DNA of 53,774 nucleotides from contig NZ_JADBGG010000032.1 in assembly GCF_014873765.1 (NCBI RefSeq), positions 1 to 53,774 of the forward strand, written 5' to 3'. The notes beneath the pieces were generated by a model. It did not search any database, was not told the origin of the DNA, and worked only from the letters and a program-made list of their open reading frames with translations. Below are positions 29,322-39,582 of the stretch, one piece after another (the first letter of the stretch is position 1; each line of letters begins with the position of its first letter). The DNA is from Desulfomicrobium macestii. GTDB lineage: Bacteria; Desulfobacterota; Desulfovibrionia; Desulfovibrionales; Desulfomicrobiaceae. The position numbers were made by a program, and so were the translations under genes.

Positions 29322-30551
29322 ATGGCCAAGTCTGAATTGATCGTCGGTCTGGACATCGGAACGACCAAGATATGTACCGTCGTGGGCGAGGTGGGTACGG
29401 ATTCGCTGGTGGATATCATCGGCATCGGGACCAGCCCTTCCACCGGCTTGCGCAAGGGCGTGGTCGTCAACATCGAACAGACCGTGCAGTCCATCAAGAA
29501 AGCCCTCGAAGAAGCCGAGCTCATGGCCGGTTGCGAGATCAGGGCCGTTTACGCAGGGATCGCGGGCAGCCACATCAAGGGCTTCAACAGCCATGGCGTG
29601 ATCGCCGTCAAGGGCGGCGAAGTGACCGCCCGCGACATCGAGCGGGTCATCGACGCGGCAAAGGCCGTGGCCATCCCGCTCGATAGGGAAGTCATCCATA
29701 TTTTGCCCCAGGAGTACATCGTCGACGACCAGACCGGCATCGCCGATCCTCTGGGCATGGCCGGGGTGCGCCTTGAGGTGAAGGTGCACATCGTCACCGG
29801 AGCGGTGACCAGCGCCCAGAACATCGTCAAGAGCTGTCACAAGTCGGGGCTCGACGTCGAAGACATCGTGCTTGAGGCCTTCGCCTCGTCCAAGGCCGTA
29901 CTGACCGACGAGGAGCGCGAGATCGGCGTCGCGCTCGTGGATATCGGAGGCGGCACCTCGGATATCGCGATTTTTCACGGCAACTCCATCAAGCACACCG
30001 GGGTCATCGCCCTTGGCGGGACCAACCTGACCAATGACATCGCCTTTGGCCTGCGCACGCCGACCCAGGCCGCCGAAAAGATCAAGATCAAGTACGGCTG
30101 CGCACTGGCGGAGCTGGTCAAGAAGGATGAGATCATCGAAGTGCCGAGCGTCGGCGGCCGGGAGCCGCGCAAGCTGACTAGGCAGGTCCTGGCGGAGATC
30201 TGCGAGCCGCGCATGGAGGAATTGCTCGCATTGGTGGACCAGGAGCTGATCCGCTCCGGGTACAAGAAACTTATAGGCGCGGGCGTGGTGCTGACTGGCG
30301 GCGCGTCGCGCATCGAAGGGATTCAGGAATTGGCGGAGCAGGTCTTCAACCTGCCGACCAGGACGGGTTCGCCTGCCGGAGTGGGCGGACTCAAGGATGT
30401 GGTGGACAGTCCTACCTATGCCACGGCGGTGGGACTGCTTCTCTATGGCGCGGAAAAACATGGGCGGGACAGCAAGATCCGCATCCGCGACAAGAACATC
30501 TTTCACTCCATCCTGGCGCGGATGAAGAAATGGTTCGTGGACATAAGCTGA
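29322..30551 (+). CDS. ftsA: cell division protein FtsA
   Basis: 409-aa actin-like ATPase that tethers FtsZ filaments to the membrane. ATP-site motifs are [16 protein letters not shown] near the N-terminus, [13 protein letters not shown] and [12 protein letters not shown]; the last ~15 residues ([13 protein letters not shown]) form the amphipathic membrane-targeting helix. GAGGGGA lies 4 bp before the ATG at 29322; an upstream in-frame ATG at 29310 has a poorer site. Confidence 0.97.
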   Translation: MAKSELIVGLDIGTTKICTVVGEVGTDSLVDIIGIGTSPSTGLRKGVVVNIEQTVQSIKKALEEAELMAGCEIRAVYAGIAGSHIKGFNSHGVIAVKGGEVTARDIERVIDAAKAVAIPLDREVIHILPQEYIVDDQTGIADPLGMAGVRLEVKVHIVTGAVTSAQNIVKSCHKSGLDVEDIVLEAFASSKAVLTDEEREIGVALVDIGGGTSDIAIFHGNSIKHTGVIALGGTNLTNDIAFGLRTPTQAAEKIKIKYGCALAELVKKDEIIEVPSVGGREPRKLTRQVLAEICEPRMEELLALVDQELIRSGYKKLIGAGVVLTGGASRIEGIQELAEQVFNLPTRTGSPAGVGGLKDVVDSPTYATAVGLLLYGAEKHGRDSKIRIRDKNIFHSILARMKKWFVDIS

Positions 30552-30604
30552 AGGGTTTCAGGGAAAAAACGGAGAACGGGAACAACGAAAAACGTGGGGG
30601 AATT

Positions 30605-31855
30605 ATGGATTTCCTGGAAATTGAACGCGAAGACAATGCTTTGATCAAAGTGATCGGAGTGGGTGGCGGAGGCGGTAATGCGGTGAACAACATGATCAAG
30701 GCCGCCATGCAGGGCGTGACCTTCATCGCCGCCAACACGGACATGCAGGCTCTGAAGCATTCCCAGGCCGAGTACAAGATTCAGCTCGGAGACAAGCTGA
30801 CCAAAGGCCTTGGCGCTGGCGCGAATCCGGATATGGGTAGGGACGCGGCGCTTGAGAGCCAGGCCCAGATCAGGGATATCCTGGGCGACTGCGACATGGT
30901 TTTCGTCACTGCCGGCATGGGCGGCGGCACGGGTACGGGAGCCGCTCCGGTCATCGCGCAGGTGGCCAAGGACATGGGCGCGCTGACCGTGGCCGTTGTC
31001 ACCAAGCCTTTCTTTTTTGAAGGCAAGCGTCGGCAGCAGCAGGCCGAACGCGGGATCAAGGAGCTGCGCGAGATCGTCGACAGCATCATCACCATCCCCA
31101 ACGACCGCCTGCTGACCCTGGCATCCAAGAAGGCCTCCTTCGTGGACATGCTGGGCAAGGCCGACGAAGTCCTTTTCCATGCCGTGAAGGGCATCTCGGA
31201 CCTGATCATGGTCCCCGGTCTCATCAACCTCGACTTTGCCGACGTGAAAGCGGTCATGGAAGAGATGGGTCTGGCCATGATGGGTACGGGCATCGCTTCC
31301 GGCGATGGCAGAGCCCGCGAGGCGGCCCTGAAGGCCATCACCAGCCCGCTCCTTGAGGACGTGACCATCGACGGCGCTCGCGGCGTGCTCATGAACATCA
31401 CCTGTGGCCCGGACCTGACCATCGAAGAAGTCAGCGAAGCCGCCAGCATCGTGCACGAAGCCGCTCACGAGGATGCCAAGATATACTTCGGCACGGTCTT
31501 CGACATGGATTGCGTGGATGAAATGCGCATCACCGTCATCGCCACCGGCATTCAGGACGGAAACGCACCCCTGGAAAAGGGAACCAAGGTCACGCCTTTC
31601 GCCGCGAATCCGGCTGCGAGCCGCCTCGGGGCCGAAAGCGAAGGCTCCTTCATCCGTCCGCGCACCCGCAAAATCACGGTCAACGAGAGCGCCGATCTCA
31701 GCGTTCCGGCCTATATTCGGGCCAAGACCCAGCCGGGCGCGGAAGAAAAGCGGCATGAAGTTCGCAAATGCGTCAACGGCGGCGATGACGCCGAGTTCCT
31801 GTTCGAAGAGGAGGAATTTGAAATTCCGTCATTCATCAGAATGCAGGCAGACTAG
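30605..31855 (+). CDS. ftsZ: cell division GTPase FtsZ
   Basis: 416-aa tubulin homologue that forms the division ring. GTP signature [14 protein letters not shown]-terminal [15 protein letters not shown] and T7-loop region [13 protein letters not shown] are intact. A linker rich in charged residues leads to the C-terminal peptide [11 protein letters not shown], the docking site for FtsA and other partners. A GGGGGA site precedes the ATG. Last gene of the dcw cluster; a small hairpin follows. Confidence 0.98.
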   Translation: MDFLEIEREDNALIKVIGVGGGGGNAVNNMIKAAMQGVTFIAANTDMQALKHSQAEYKIQLGDKLTKGLGAGANPDMGRDAALESQAQIRDILGDCDMVFVTAGMGGGTGTGAAPVIAQVAKDMGALTVAVVTKPFFFEGKRRQQQAERGIKELREIVDSIITIPNDRLLTLASKKASFVDMLGKADEVLFHAVKGISDLIMVPGLINLDFADVKAVMEEMGLAMMGTGIASGDGRAREAALKAITSPLLEDVTIDGARGVLMNITCGPDLTIEEVSEAASIVHEAAHEDAKIYFGTVFDMDCVDEMRITVIATGIQDGNAPLEKGTKVTPFAANPAASRLGAESEGSFIRPRTRKITVNESADLSVPAYIRAKTQPGAEEKRHEVRKCVNGGDDAEFLFEEEEFEIPSFIRMQAD

Positions 31856-31859
31856 CATT

Positions 31860-31878
31860 ACAAGTCTCCCCGACTTGT
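31860..31878 (+). other. small hairpin after ftsZ
   Basis: ACAAGTC/GACTTGT with loop TCCCC immediately after the ftsZ stop. No T-run follows, so it is more likely a transcript-stabilising or attenuating hairpin than a full terminator. Confidence 0.4.
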
Positions 31879-31900
31879 CACCCCGTCCGTGGAGGGAACT

Positions 31901-33562
31901 GTGTCCGAGCTCTATCTAGGCCGAACCGCCCCTCGACTGAAGGATTGGGGAGGCCGGCTGCCTGTTGCTCTGGTATTTCCAGAGGCAGCGCGGCACGGAC
32001 TCTCCACTCTGGGTTGGCAGGTTGTCTACCGGCTGCTCGCAGGTCGCGAGGAGCTGGCCGTTGAGCGTTTTTTCTGGGACCCCACTTCTCCGAGGCCCAG
32101 GTCCGTTGACTCCGGACGCGACCTGGGCCTCTTCCCCCTTGTTCTGTTTAGCCTCAATTTCGAAGGTGATTTTCCAACGGCCATACGGCTTCTGCAGGAT
32201 GCGGACATTCCGGTCAGAGCCGAAGAGCGTCAGTCCTGGCCAATGATCCTGGCCGGCGGGCCCCTGGCGTTTCTCAACCCGTTTCCGATCTTGCCGGCGC
32301 TGGACGGAATCTTTGTCGGCGAGGCCGAAGCAGGGCTTTCCGCCGTCATGGACAATATAGCCAACGCCTGGAACAGCGGCGGAGACAAGGCCGCTGTACT
32401 GGAGGATATCGCCGGGCTGCCCGGAATGCTGATTCCCGGCAAAAGCATCGAGCCCGTGCGCAGACTTGTCGATATGTCCGGATCCAGGACTCTGCACGAT
32501 CCTGCCTATTCCTGTTTTGTCAGTTCCGAGGCCCAGTTTCGGGACATGCTGCTTTTGGAAGTCAACCGGGGATGTCCCTACGGTTGCCGCTTTTGCGCGG
32601 CAGGCAGCATCTACAAGCCGCCCCGCCACGCCGAGCTGGAGACGCTGCAAGAGATCGTCACGCGCTGCGCTCCGCAAAAAGTGGGTCTTGTGGGCACGGC
32701 ACTGACCGACTGGCCGGACCTGTTGCCATTTTTGCGCTGGCTGCAGGAGCGCAAGATAAAATTTTCGCTGTCGTCCCTTCGTGCCGACGGCCTGACCGAC
32801 GAGTTGCTCGAATTTCTTCGCCATACAGGCACTCGTTCCGTGACCCTGGCCCTGGAGGGCGCGAGTCGCCGCCTGCGCCAGGCCATGAACAAGCATTTTT
32901 CGGAAGAGGCCTTTCTGGACGCCGTGACGCGCATCAGCCGATTGCAGTTCAACACCTTGAAACTGTACATGATCACGGGCTGGCCGGACGAAAGCGAAGC
33001 GGACTGGGCCGAATTCGAGTCCTTTCTGGGCAGCATCGAAGAGGCCAGGAAGATGGGGCAGGGCAACCGCAAGAAGGGGGTGGAGCTTGTCTCCCTGTCG
33101 GTCAGCTGCCTTGTGCCCAAGGCCTGGACTCCCCTGCAATGGGCGGACATCCCGGAAGAGGACTGGTTCAAGAAGGCCATGAAGCGCTTCAAGGGCGCTG
33201 TCGGACGCTTCAAGGGCATGCGTTTCGCGGGAGAGAACCCCGGTCAGGCCCGGATACAGATGTTTCTGGCCAGGGGCGGGGAAGAAATTTTTCCCTGTCT
33301 GGAACGGGCGGCCGAAATAGGACTTGCCGAAGCCGTGAAGGAATTCGACGAGATGGTGCGGCAGGTTTTGCATCGACCGCTTGACCGGGAAAGCGTGTTT
33401 CCCTGGGAACGTCTGGATGTAGGGGTTTCAAGGAAATTTCTGTATTCGGAGTGGACCAAATATAAGCACGGAATGATCACGCCTCCATGCCCCGAGTCCG
33501 GTTGCCGTGAGTGCGGGGTCTGCGGGATGGACCGCTTCCTGTCATTGCCGCACGGGAGTTAG
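31901..33562 (+). CDS. radical SAM protein of unknown substrate
   Basis: 553 aa. The radical SAM cluster motif CxxxCxxC is at GCPYGCRFCAAG (about residue 229). The N-terminal ~190 residues resemble the B12-binding-like domain of COG1032-type proteins (STLGWQVVYRLL, FVGEAEAGL). The C-terminus adds a cysteine cluster, CxxxxCxxCxxC in CPESGCRECGVCG, which may hold a second iron-sulfur cluster. GGAGGG lies 4 bp before the GTG at 31901. It follows ftsZ on the same strand by 45 bp and overlaps the convergent cyclase gene by 21 bp. The substrate cannot be told from sequence. Confidence 0.85.
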   Translation: MSELYLGRTAPRLKDWGGRLPVALVFPEAARHGLSTLGWQVVYRLLAGREELAVERFFWDPTSPRPRSVDSGRDLGLFPLVLFSLNFEGDFPTAIRLLQDADIPVRAEERQSWPMILAGGPLAFLNPFPILPALDGIFVGEAEAGLSAVMDNIANAWNSGGDKAAVLEDIAGLPGMLIPGKSIEPVRRLVDMSGSRTLHDPAYSCFVSSEAQFRDMLLLEVNRGCPYGCRFCAAGSIYKPPRHAELETLQEIVTRCAPQKVGLVGTALTDWPDLLPFLRWLQERKIKFSLSSLRADGLTDELLEFLRHTGTRSVTLALEGASRRLRQAMNKHFSEEAFLDAVTRISRLQFNTLKLYMITGWPDESEADWAEFESFLGSIEEARKMGQGNRKKGVELVSLSVSCLVPKAWTPLQWADIPEEDWFKKAMKRFKGAVGRFKGMRFAGENPGQARIQMFLARGGEEIFPCLERAAEIGLAEAVKEFDEMVRQVLHRPLDRESVFPWERLDVGVSRKFLYSEWTKYKHGMITPPCPESGCRECGVCGMDRFLSLPHGS

Positions 33563-36478
33563 GGCCAGACAGTGATCCTTGTAGAAAAAGCAGTTCCGCC
33601 CGTTGCGTTTGGCTTGGTAGAGGGCCTGGTCCGCTGAAAAGAGTCCCGAATCGATGTGCAGGTCGGTTTGCGGGCTGAATGTCGAAATGCCCAGACTCAC
33701 CGTGATTCTGTCCGAAAGCGGTGAGCCCGGATAGGGGATGTTGGCCAGGAAAAGGGCCTGCTGAATTTTTTGAGCCACCCGCTCCGCCCCGCTGCGGTTG
33801 GTGCTGGGCAATACCACCACGAATTCTTCCCCGCCATATCTGGCCACGAAATCCTCCGGTCGCTTGAGCGTGACGTTCAAGGTTTGCGCGACGCTGCGCA
33901 AGGCCATGTCGCCTGCCTGATGACCGAAGCGATCGTTGAATCCCTTGAAAGAATCAATGTCGATCATGAGCACCGAGATCTGGTGGTTGCTGCGTTTGCA
34001 GCGGCTTTTCTCGGCTACGAGCACTTCCTGGAATTTGCGTCTGTTGGGTACGCCCGTCAGCGGGTCCTGCATGACCAGGTTTTCGAGCATCTCCTTGCGG
34101 ATGCGCGTGGTCTGCAGGCGGGCAAAAAAAAGCGAAGAGAACAGGAATGTGGACACCAGGAGCAGCGCGTAGCCGGCCTTGGCCCACGAAGTCATCCACC
34201 AGGGCGGAGAGATGTTGACGCTTATGGACTCGGTGATAGGACTGTTGAAGCCGTCCTTGAGCTTGAACACGTAGCGCCCAGGTTGCAGATGCGCGTAGCT
34301 GACCGACGACTGCCCGCCTGAGTCGGTCCAGGCGGAATCCACGCCTTCGAGTTTGTAGACAAACCTGGGTGTGCTGAGGGGGCTGATTTCAGGGATGGCG
34401 AAGGAAAAAGTCAGAAAGTTCTGGAGATGGTCAAGTTCAAGAGCTTTGGGCATCCGTCCCAACGGGGTGGGGGGCACCTTGCGCTCGAAAATGCGCACAT
34501 CGGATATTTTGGGCTGCGTGGGGGAGCTGGAGATGAGTTTTTGCGGATCAATGAGCAGTAATCCGTCGGAATGTCCGTAGACGAGCATCTGGCCAAGGAT
34601 AACGGGAGCCGCAGTGATGCTGGAAGCAGGATGCCCCGCGCCGGTGGCCATCTCCTGCGCCTGGTTTGATCCGACCGGGAGATGATGGATTTTTGATTGG
34701 GTATGCATCCAGATGCCGCGCCCGTTGTCGTCCCAGAGCGACAGCACGCTTGGAATGGGCGCATTTTCAATCGTGCGCACGGGTGTGACCAGCCCTGATT
34801 TCAGGTCGTAGCGGAGCAACTGGCTCGTCGTCCCTATGAGCAGTTCTTCGGGGCCGGTCTTGAGCATGCATTTGACGTTTTGCGTCTTCCCCTCTTTTGC
34901 CGGTTCCGGCAGGGAATACTGGATGGTATGCCCGGAGCGGGTATCGATCCTGTGGATCGAGCTCAAATGCCCGACCCAGAGTTCAGCACCGGATTGCATG
35001 AGAAACGACCCTCCCGGCTGCGGGGAGAAGGACATCTCTTTGCGAACGCCTGGGTCGCCGGGGCTCCAGGAGTACAGCTCGGCAGTGTTGGAGACCCATA
35101 CTCTTCCGTCGTTCATGGGTACGATGTGGTGGATGTAACTGTTCGGCAGCGAAGGATCGACGTCGTCGAAAACGAGCTGCGTAAGTTCCATTCTGCCGTC
35201 GGGGGTGATGCGCAGAAGAGTGTTCTGAGTGCCGCAGAGAAGGGAATTGTCGGAAGCCCAGGCAAGTGAACGGATTCTCGGCGTGTCGAGAAACGGTTCG
35301 ATTTCAATACTGGTCGACAGGGAGAGTTGGTCCGGATCCAGCGGCAAGGAACGATACAGTCCGCCGTCCTTGAGCGCGACATAGATGCGGGAGTCCACAG
35401 GGCTCACCGTGCAGATGGCATTGGCATTGCGCAATGGCTCGCGTTGTCCCCTGATCCTGAGTTCGAGCAATTTGGCGCCGGGATAGGCCGGCCGGTGCAG
35501 CACCCCATGATTGTATGTCCCGATCCAAAGCGTCCCGGCCTTTGTTTCATTGATGCTTGCGATGTAGAGCGGTGTCTTGCCGCGTGAATCGGTTATGCGG
35601 AAGGGGTGGTAAAAGATTCTGCCCTGGCGGAAGGCGTGGCGGAATAGGCCCCGGGCGGTGGAAATCCAGACATCGCCGCTGCTGTCGGTGTAGAGATCGA
35701 GAATGCGCTCTTCAGTAATTTCGTTCACCGGAACGAGTTCCTGCTTGGAGGCGTGTGCCGGGAGGATCCACAAACCTTTTCCTGCGACGCCGACCCAGAG
35801 GTTGCCTGCGCCGTCAAAGGTGAGTTTTTTGGCCGAGTAGGGTGCGCCAGAAGGCAGAGGGATGGCCGTGGCCGGTCCTCTGGTGCCTGTCAACCGAAGC
35901 ACGCCCTGGCCCGTGCCCAGCCACATGTCCCGCTGGGCATTTTCGGCGATATCGAAAACCGTCCAGGCCTTTTCCGGGTTCGGCGGAACAATCTCGACGC
36001 TCTCGAATTTATCGAAGGACGGCTCGTAACGATGCAGTCCCCCATTGCCGGTTCCTGCCCAGAGGAAGCCCTTCTGATCTTTGTGGAGGACGAAGACGGT
36101 CTCGGTGGAGAGTCCGGCTGGAGTTTCGCTTGTCGTGTACCAGCGGGGAGTTTTTGTCGCCAGGGAGTAGGCCAGCACGCCTGAATTGGTGCCCACCCAC
36201 AGGATGTCATTGTCGTCTATGCGCATGTCTCGAACGTTCTTTCCCTGCAAGACATCATCAAGCACGGGACGGATCGACCGGCCGTCATACACGTGCAGCC
36301 CCCGGATGGAAGCCAGCCAGATGTAGCCCTGGGAATCCTGGGCGGTGGCGATGACGCTGTTGTGGCTGTTGCGTTCCAGGGAAATGTCCAACTTGCTGAC
36401 ATCAAGGGGGATGTCCTGGATGGCAAGGGCTTGTTGCGGAAGGAACAACAATATGAGTATAAAAATCAGGGTTCGCAT
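33542..36478 (-). CDS. periplasmic beta-propeller sensor diguanylate cyclase
   Basis: 978 aa. A signal peptide (MRTLIFILILLFLPQQALA) is followed by about 650 residues of repeats of the two-component-regulator-propeller type (for example GYIWLASIRGLHVYDG and GFLWAGTGNGGLHRYEP), then a Y_Y_Y-like Ig domain (YAHLQPGRYVFKLKDG), one membrane helix (AGYALLLVSTFLFSSLFF) and a cytoplasmic GGDEF domain. The active-site motif is GGEEF, and the product-inhibition I-site RPED lies five residues before it, so it should make cyclic-di-GMP under feedback control. It is divergent from a TonB-dependent receptor, 79 bp apart, and may sense the same ligand. The ATG at 36478 fits the signal peptide; a TTG at 36511 is an alternative. 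Confidence 0.9.
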   Translation of the reverse strand: MRTLIFILILLFLPQQALAIQDIPLDVSKLDISLERNSHNSVIATAQDSQGYIWLASIRGLHVYDGRSIRPVLDDVLQGKNVRDMRIDDNDILWVGTNSGVLAYSLATKTPRWYTTSETPAGLSTETVFVLHKDQKGFLWAGTGNGGLHRYEPSFDKFESVEIVPPNPEKAWTVFDIAENAQRDMWLGTGQGVLRLTGTRGPATAIPLPSGAPYSAKKLTFDGAGNLWVGVAGKGLWILPAHASKQELVPVNEITEERILDLYTDSSGDVWISTARGLFRHAFRQGRIFYHPFRITDSRGKTPLYIASINETKAGTLWIGTYNHGVLHRPAYPGAKLLELRIRGQREPLRNANAICTVSPVDSRIYVALKDGGLYRSLPLDPDQLSLSTSIEIEPFLDTPRIRSLAWASDNSLLCGTQNTLLRITPDGRMELTQLVFDDVDPSLPNSYIHHIVPMNDGRVWVSNTAELYSWSPGDPGVRKEMSFSPQPGGSFLMQSGAELWVGHLSSIHRIDTRSGHTIQYSLPEPAKEGKTQNVKCMLKTGPEELLIGTTSQLLRYDLKSGLVTPVRTIENAPIPSVLSLWDDNGRGIWMHTQSKIHHLPVGSNQAQEMATGAGHPASSITAAPVILGQMLVYGHSDGLLLIDPQKLISSSPTQPKISDVRIFERKVPPTPLGRMPKALELDHLQNFLTFSFAIPEISPLSTPRFVYKLEGVDSAWTDSGGQSSVSYAHLQPGRYVFKLKDGFNSPITESISVNISPPWWMTSWAKAGYALLLVSTFLFSSLFFARLQTTRIRKEMLENLVMQDPLTGVPNRRKFQEVLVAEKSRCKRSNHQISVLMIDIDSFKGFNDRFGHQAGDMALRSVAQTLNVTLKRPEDFVARYGGEEFVVVLPSTNRSGAERVAQKIQQALFLANIPYPGSPLSDRITVSLGISTFSPQTDLHIDSGLFSADQALYQAKRNGRNCFFYKDHCLALTPVRQ

Positions 36479-36557
36479 GGAGTGCTTGATGTTTTGTAAT
36501 ACATCCTTCAAGTAGTACTTGGCGTTGGGTACTTACGGTTCAACAGGTGCGTGGCAT

Positions 36558-39215
36558 TTGTCGGGAAAAAGAGCAACCATCATCTTTCAAAAAAAGCAGG
36601 GGAAAAAAAGGAGAGGCGCACTCTCTCTTTTTTTTCTGTTGTTCTTGCTGATTCAGGGCAGCGCCTGGGCGGAAAACTTCACGGACGGAGCTTTTTTGCC
36701 GGTACCCCAAGGCTCCATGCCGGGCGAAGGGCAGGACAATTCAAGTCCCGGAAACAATGGAACCGGCCCGGGCAATGCCACGACGGATATTTTCAACGGC
36801 TCGGCCGACCAGTTGCAAGATCTTCTGAACGATCAGGACGATCTGATTTATCAATTTGATCCGGTGAAAGTTCTGGGAGAGAGGCATCTGTCCGGCAAGG
36901 CGACGATCGGTGGAGACGAATTGCAATCCCTTCCTTCCCGCACGGGCTCCATCACCGAGGCCATCAAGGGCTTCTCCAACGTTCAGTTTTCCAACGAAGA
37001 GACCTCAAGCCTCACGGGCGGGGAAATACGTCCGCCTCGCATCTCCATCGCAGGAGCCAAACCCTACGAAAACAATTTTCTCATCGACGGCATGAGCGTC
37101 AGCAACACGCTCAATCCCAACGGACTGGATGCGGATGGGGACTCCATTGCCCCCAATGATCTGGACGTCAACGGTGCGGACCAGACAATTTTCTATGACA
37201 GCAGCCTCGTGGACACGGTGACTGTTTACTCCAACAACGTGCCAGCCAAGTACGGGCGCTTCGTGGGTGGCGTCGTGGATGCCAAATTGGTTGATCCGCG
37301 TCTGGATCGTTGGCACGCGGTCTTTTCGGGCGGCCATACCCGCAGTGAGTGGTTTGATCTGAGAGGAGTGGACGAAGAGTCGACGTCGTCCGCCAATCAG
37401 CCCCGTTTTCGATCCTACGCCTTGAGCGCCAGCGCGGACGGTCCTCTTTCGGGAAATACCGCTCTTTTGGTCGCGGCGTCGCAAAGGCGCTCGGTCATTC
37501 CCTTGAAGCGGGATAAGCCCGACGACTCCACGTATGATGATGATCAAAAGCGGAGCAGCGAGAATTTTTTCGCAAAACTGTTGGTCATTCCTGGGGCGGA
37601 TTTGAAGCTGACCCTGGACGCGACATACGCTCCATATGCTGAGGAACGATGGAAGGCGGTATACGACGAAAGTGACTGGAAAACGCAGAACAAGGCGTAC
37701 AGGTTGGCCGGCTCGGCGACTGTCGGTGGGTCATGGGGCGAGTTGACGGCCAAGGCGGCCTATTCGCAAAACGGGTACAGCAGGGATTCCAAGAACAATC
37801 TGCGTGAGACGTATTCCGGGACCGGGGTGCCCGACGAGGAAAAATATTTCAGGGGTGGACTTGGGGACGCCGAGGTCACCAACCGCGGCATCGACGCAGC
37901 TATTGATTTCGACCTTGCGGAGTTCGAGACCGGCGTTCTGGTGTGGCGGCTTTCCTCGGGCCTGGATCTGAGCAACGTGACCACGGACATATGGAACGAG
38001 GAGGCCCGTCTGGAACTCGTGACGATGCCCTCCAGCGGGAAATGGAACCGCGTCTTCACGACCTATCCCGAGAGCGATCAGACCAGGACCCTGAACACGC
38101 TGGGTTGGTACGGACAGGCAGAGGTCCAGTGGGGGCGATTCACGCTCACGCCCGGATTGCGCATCGATCATGACGATTTCTCCTTCAATACCGATGTCGC
38201 CACACGTCTCAAGATGGAGCTGGACACCATGGGGGACGGCGCGTTGCGGCTGGTGGCCGGGGTCAACAGGTACTATGGCGGGCAGCTGCGCGCCTACGCA
38301 TTTGATAGGCATCGGCCGTCCCTGACAAGGATGATCAAGTACAATACAGATCCTGACAATTTGCCTCCCATCAAGGTAGGCACCGACAACAGCTACCAGG
38401 CCAAGGGCCTTGAGACTCCGTATTCCGACGAGCTCATGGGAGGGATTCTCGGGGACGTGGCGGGATTTGAGTATGGCCTGGAGTTCGTGCACCGGGATCA
38501 CCGGGATCAGATCATCAGCAAGGCCAGGGAAAAGGGCGTTTATGAACTGACCAACGACGGCAAGAGTACATACGACGGCATTACCCTGTCCTTGATGCGA
38601 TCCTTCGAGACTGGTCGGTTCGGAACCCATGCGCTCTCCCTGGGCGTGACCAAGTCCTGGTCCAAGACCTTCAACGGTGCCTTTGACAGCGAGATCGACG
38701 AGTACAAGGATGTCGACTACGATTACGACAGGGTCTACTTCGAAGGCGAACTCATTGATCGCAGCCAACTGCCTGCCAACGACTACAATTCCCCCGCGGT
38801 TGTCACGCTGTCCTGGCTGGGCAGTTTTTACGATGACAGGTTCAAGATCAATTGCGTCTCTCGCTGGCGCGATTCAACCACCGGCCTCATGAATGACCAG
38901 CGCACCGACGCTGAAACCCCTTTCGGCACCGTGGAAAGCAAGCCCACGACTCCAAGCTCCAAGTGGTTTGGCGAGGACGGGTTGTATCACGATGCCTACA
39001 AGGAGGGGATCATATCCGGAGGCTTGGTGACTGACGTTTCGCTGGAGCTTGATGTGGTCAAGGAGGAGTTGCTCACGATCAGCCTGCTGCTGGACATATT
39101 CAACGTGTTTGCTTCCGATGGACATACGGGAGTGTCCGAACTTGGTGGAGGGTCGAAACTTCCGCGCAGCGAATACGGGCGTGGCTACTACGCCGGCATT
39201 AGCTGCGAATTCTAG
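36558..39215 (+). CDS. TonB-dependent outer-membrane receptor
   Basis: About 885 aa. A signal peptide (ALSLFFLLFLLIQGSAWA) precedes a plug domain (residues about 100-230, with PPRISIAGAKPYENNFLIDG and VPAKYGRFVGGVVDA) and a C-terminal barrel ending in Phe (YYAGISCEF), as outer-membrane barrels do. It should import a large or scarce ligand with TonB energy; the substrate is unknown. There is no ATG between the upstream in-frame stop (36513) and the signal peptide. TTG at 36558, after an AGGTG site, is preferred; TTG at 36519 or 36525 is possible. It diverges from the propeller cyclase. Confidence 0.85.
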   Translation: MSGKRATIIFQKKQGKKRRGALSLFFLLFLLIQGSAWAENFTDGAFLPVPQGSMPGEGQDNSSPGNNGTGPGNATTDIFNGSADQLQDLLNDQDDLIYQFDPVKVLGERHLSGKATIGGDELQSLPSRTGSITEAIKGFSNVQFSNEETSSLTGGEIRPPRISIAGAKPYENNFLIDGMSVSNTLNPNGLDADGDSIAPNDLDVNGADQTIFYDSSLVDTVTVYSNNVPAKYGRFVGGVVDAKLVDPRLDRWHAVFSGGHTRSEWFDLRGVDEESTSSANQPRFRSYALSASADGPLSGNTALLVAASQRRSVIPLKRDKPDDSTYDDDQKRSSENFFAKLLVIPGADLKLTLDATYAPYAEERWKAVYDESDWKTQNKAYRLAGSATVGGSWGELTAKAAYSQNGYSRDSKNNLRETYSGTGVPDEEKYFRGGLGDAEVTNRGIDAAIDFDLAEFETGVLVWRLSSGLDLSNVTTDIWNEEARLELVTMPSSGKWNRVFTTYPESDQTRTLNTLGWYGQAEVQWGRFTLTPGLRIDHDDFSFNTDVATRLKMELDTMGDGALRLVAGVNRYYGGQLRAYAFDRHRPSLTRMIKYNTDPDNLPPIKVGTDNSYQAKGLETPYSDELMGGILGDVAGFEYGLEFVHRDHRDQIISKAREKGVYELTNDGKSTYDGITLSLMRSFETGRFGTHALSLGVTKSWSKTFNGAFDSEIDEYKDVDYDYDRVYFEGELIDRSQLPANDYNSPAVVTLSWLGSFYDDRFKINCVSRWRDSTTGLMNDQRTDAETPFGTVESKPTTPSSKWFGEDGLYHDAYKEGIISGGLVTDVSLELDVVKEELLTISLLLDIFNVFASDGHTGVSELGGGSKLPRSEYGRGYYAGISCEF

Positions 39216-39219
39216 GCGA

Positions 39220-39334
39220 CCGTTCAGAACGCGTTCTGGACTGCGTTGCTCCCCGATTTTGCAAGGCTCATGTAGTGGGCTACACATCGCCTTCCAAAAT
39301 CGGCTCGCGCCTTGCCAGAACCCGTTCTGAACGG
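39220..39334. repeat. long hairpin repeat, copy 1
   Basis: A 115-bp element that is nearly palindromic at several levels. The ends are CCGTTCAGAACGCGTTCTGG and CCAGAACCCGTTCTGAACGG; inside are CCGATTTTG/CAAAATCGG, AAGGC/GCCTT and TGTAG/CTACA around TGGG. Transcribed, it would fold into one long stem-loop. It begins 5 bp after the receptor stop codon. The tail continues almost identically to about 39350, as in copy 2. Confidence 0.85.
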
Positions 39335-39402
39335 CCGCCTGGCGTTGAACCGTCCGCGGAGCAAGGAATTCGTCTGATGGGCTCTGTTCGGGTGCTGCGC
39401 AT

Positions 39403-39530
39403 CCGGAACGCGTTCTGGACTGCGTTGCTCCCCGATTTTGCAAGGCTCATGTAGTGGGCTACACGTCGCCTTCCAAAATCGGCTCGCGCCTTGCCAGAAC
39501 CCGTTCTGAACGGCCGCCTGGCGTTGAACC
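39403..39530. repeat. long hairpin repeat, copy 2
   Basis: Direct copy of the 39220 element, nearly identical from CGCGTTCTGG to the tail GGCGTTGAAC. Its first bases (CCGGAACG) differ from copy 1 (CCGTTCAGAACG), so this left end is shorter. One internal base differs (ACACG against ACACA). Confidence 0.85.
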
Positions 39531-39543
39531 ATCGTTGGATCAA

Positions 39544-39570
39544 TGGCCCTATCCTGAGGGGCTTTTTTTT
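39544..39570 (+). terminator. rho-independent terminator for the receptor gene
   Basis: Imperfect stem GGCCCT/AGGGGC followed by eight T residues (39563-39570). Lies after the second hairpin repeat, in the convergent gap between the receptor gene and the leftward ABC operon. Confidence 0.6.
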
Positions 39571-39582
39571 CAAGATGCACAT

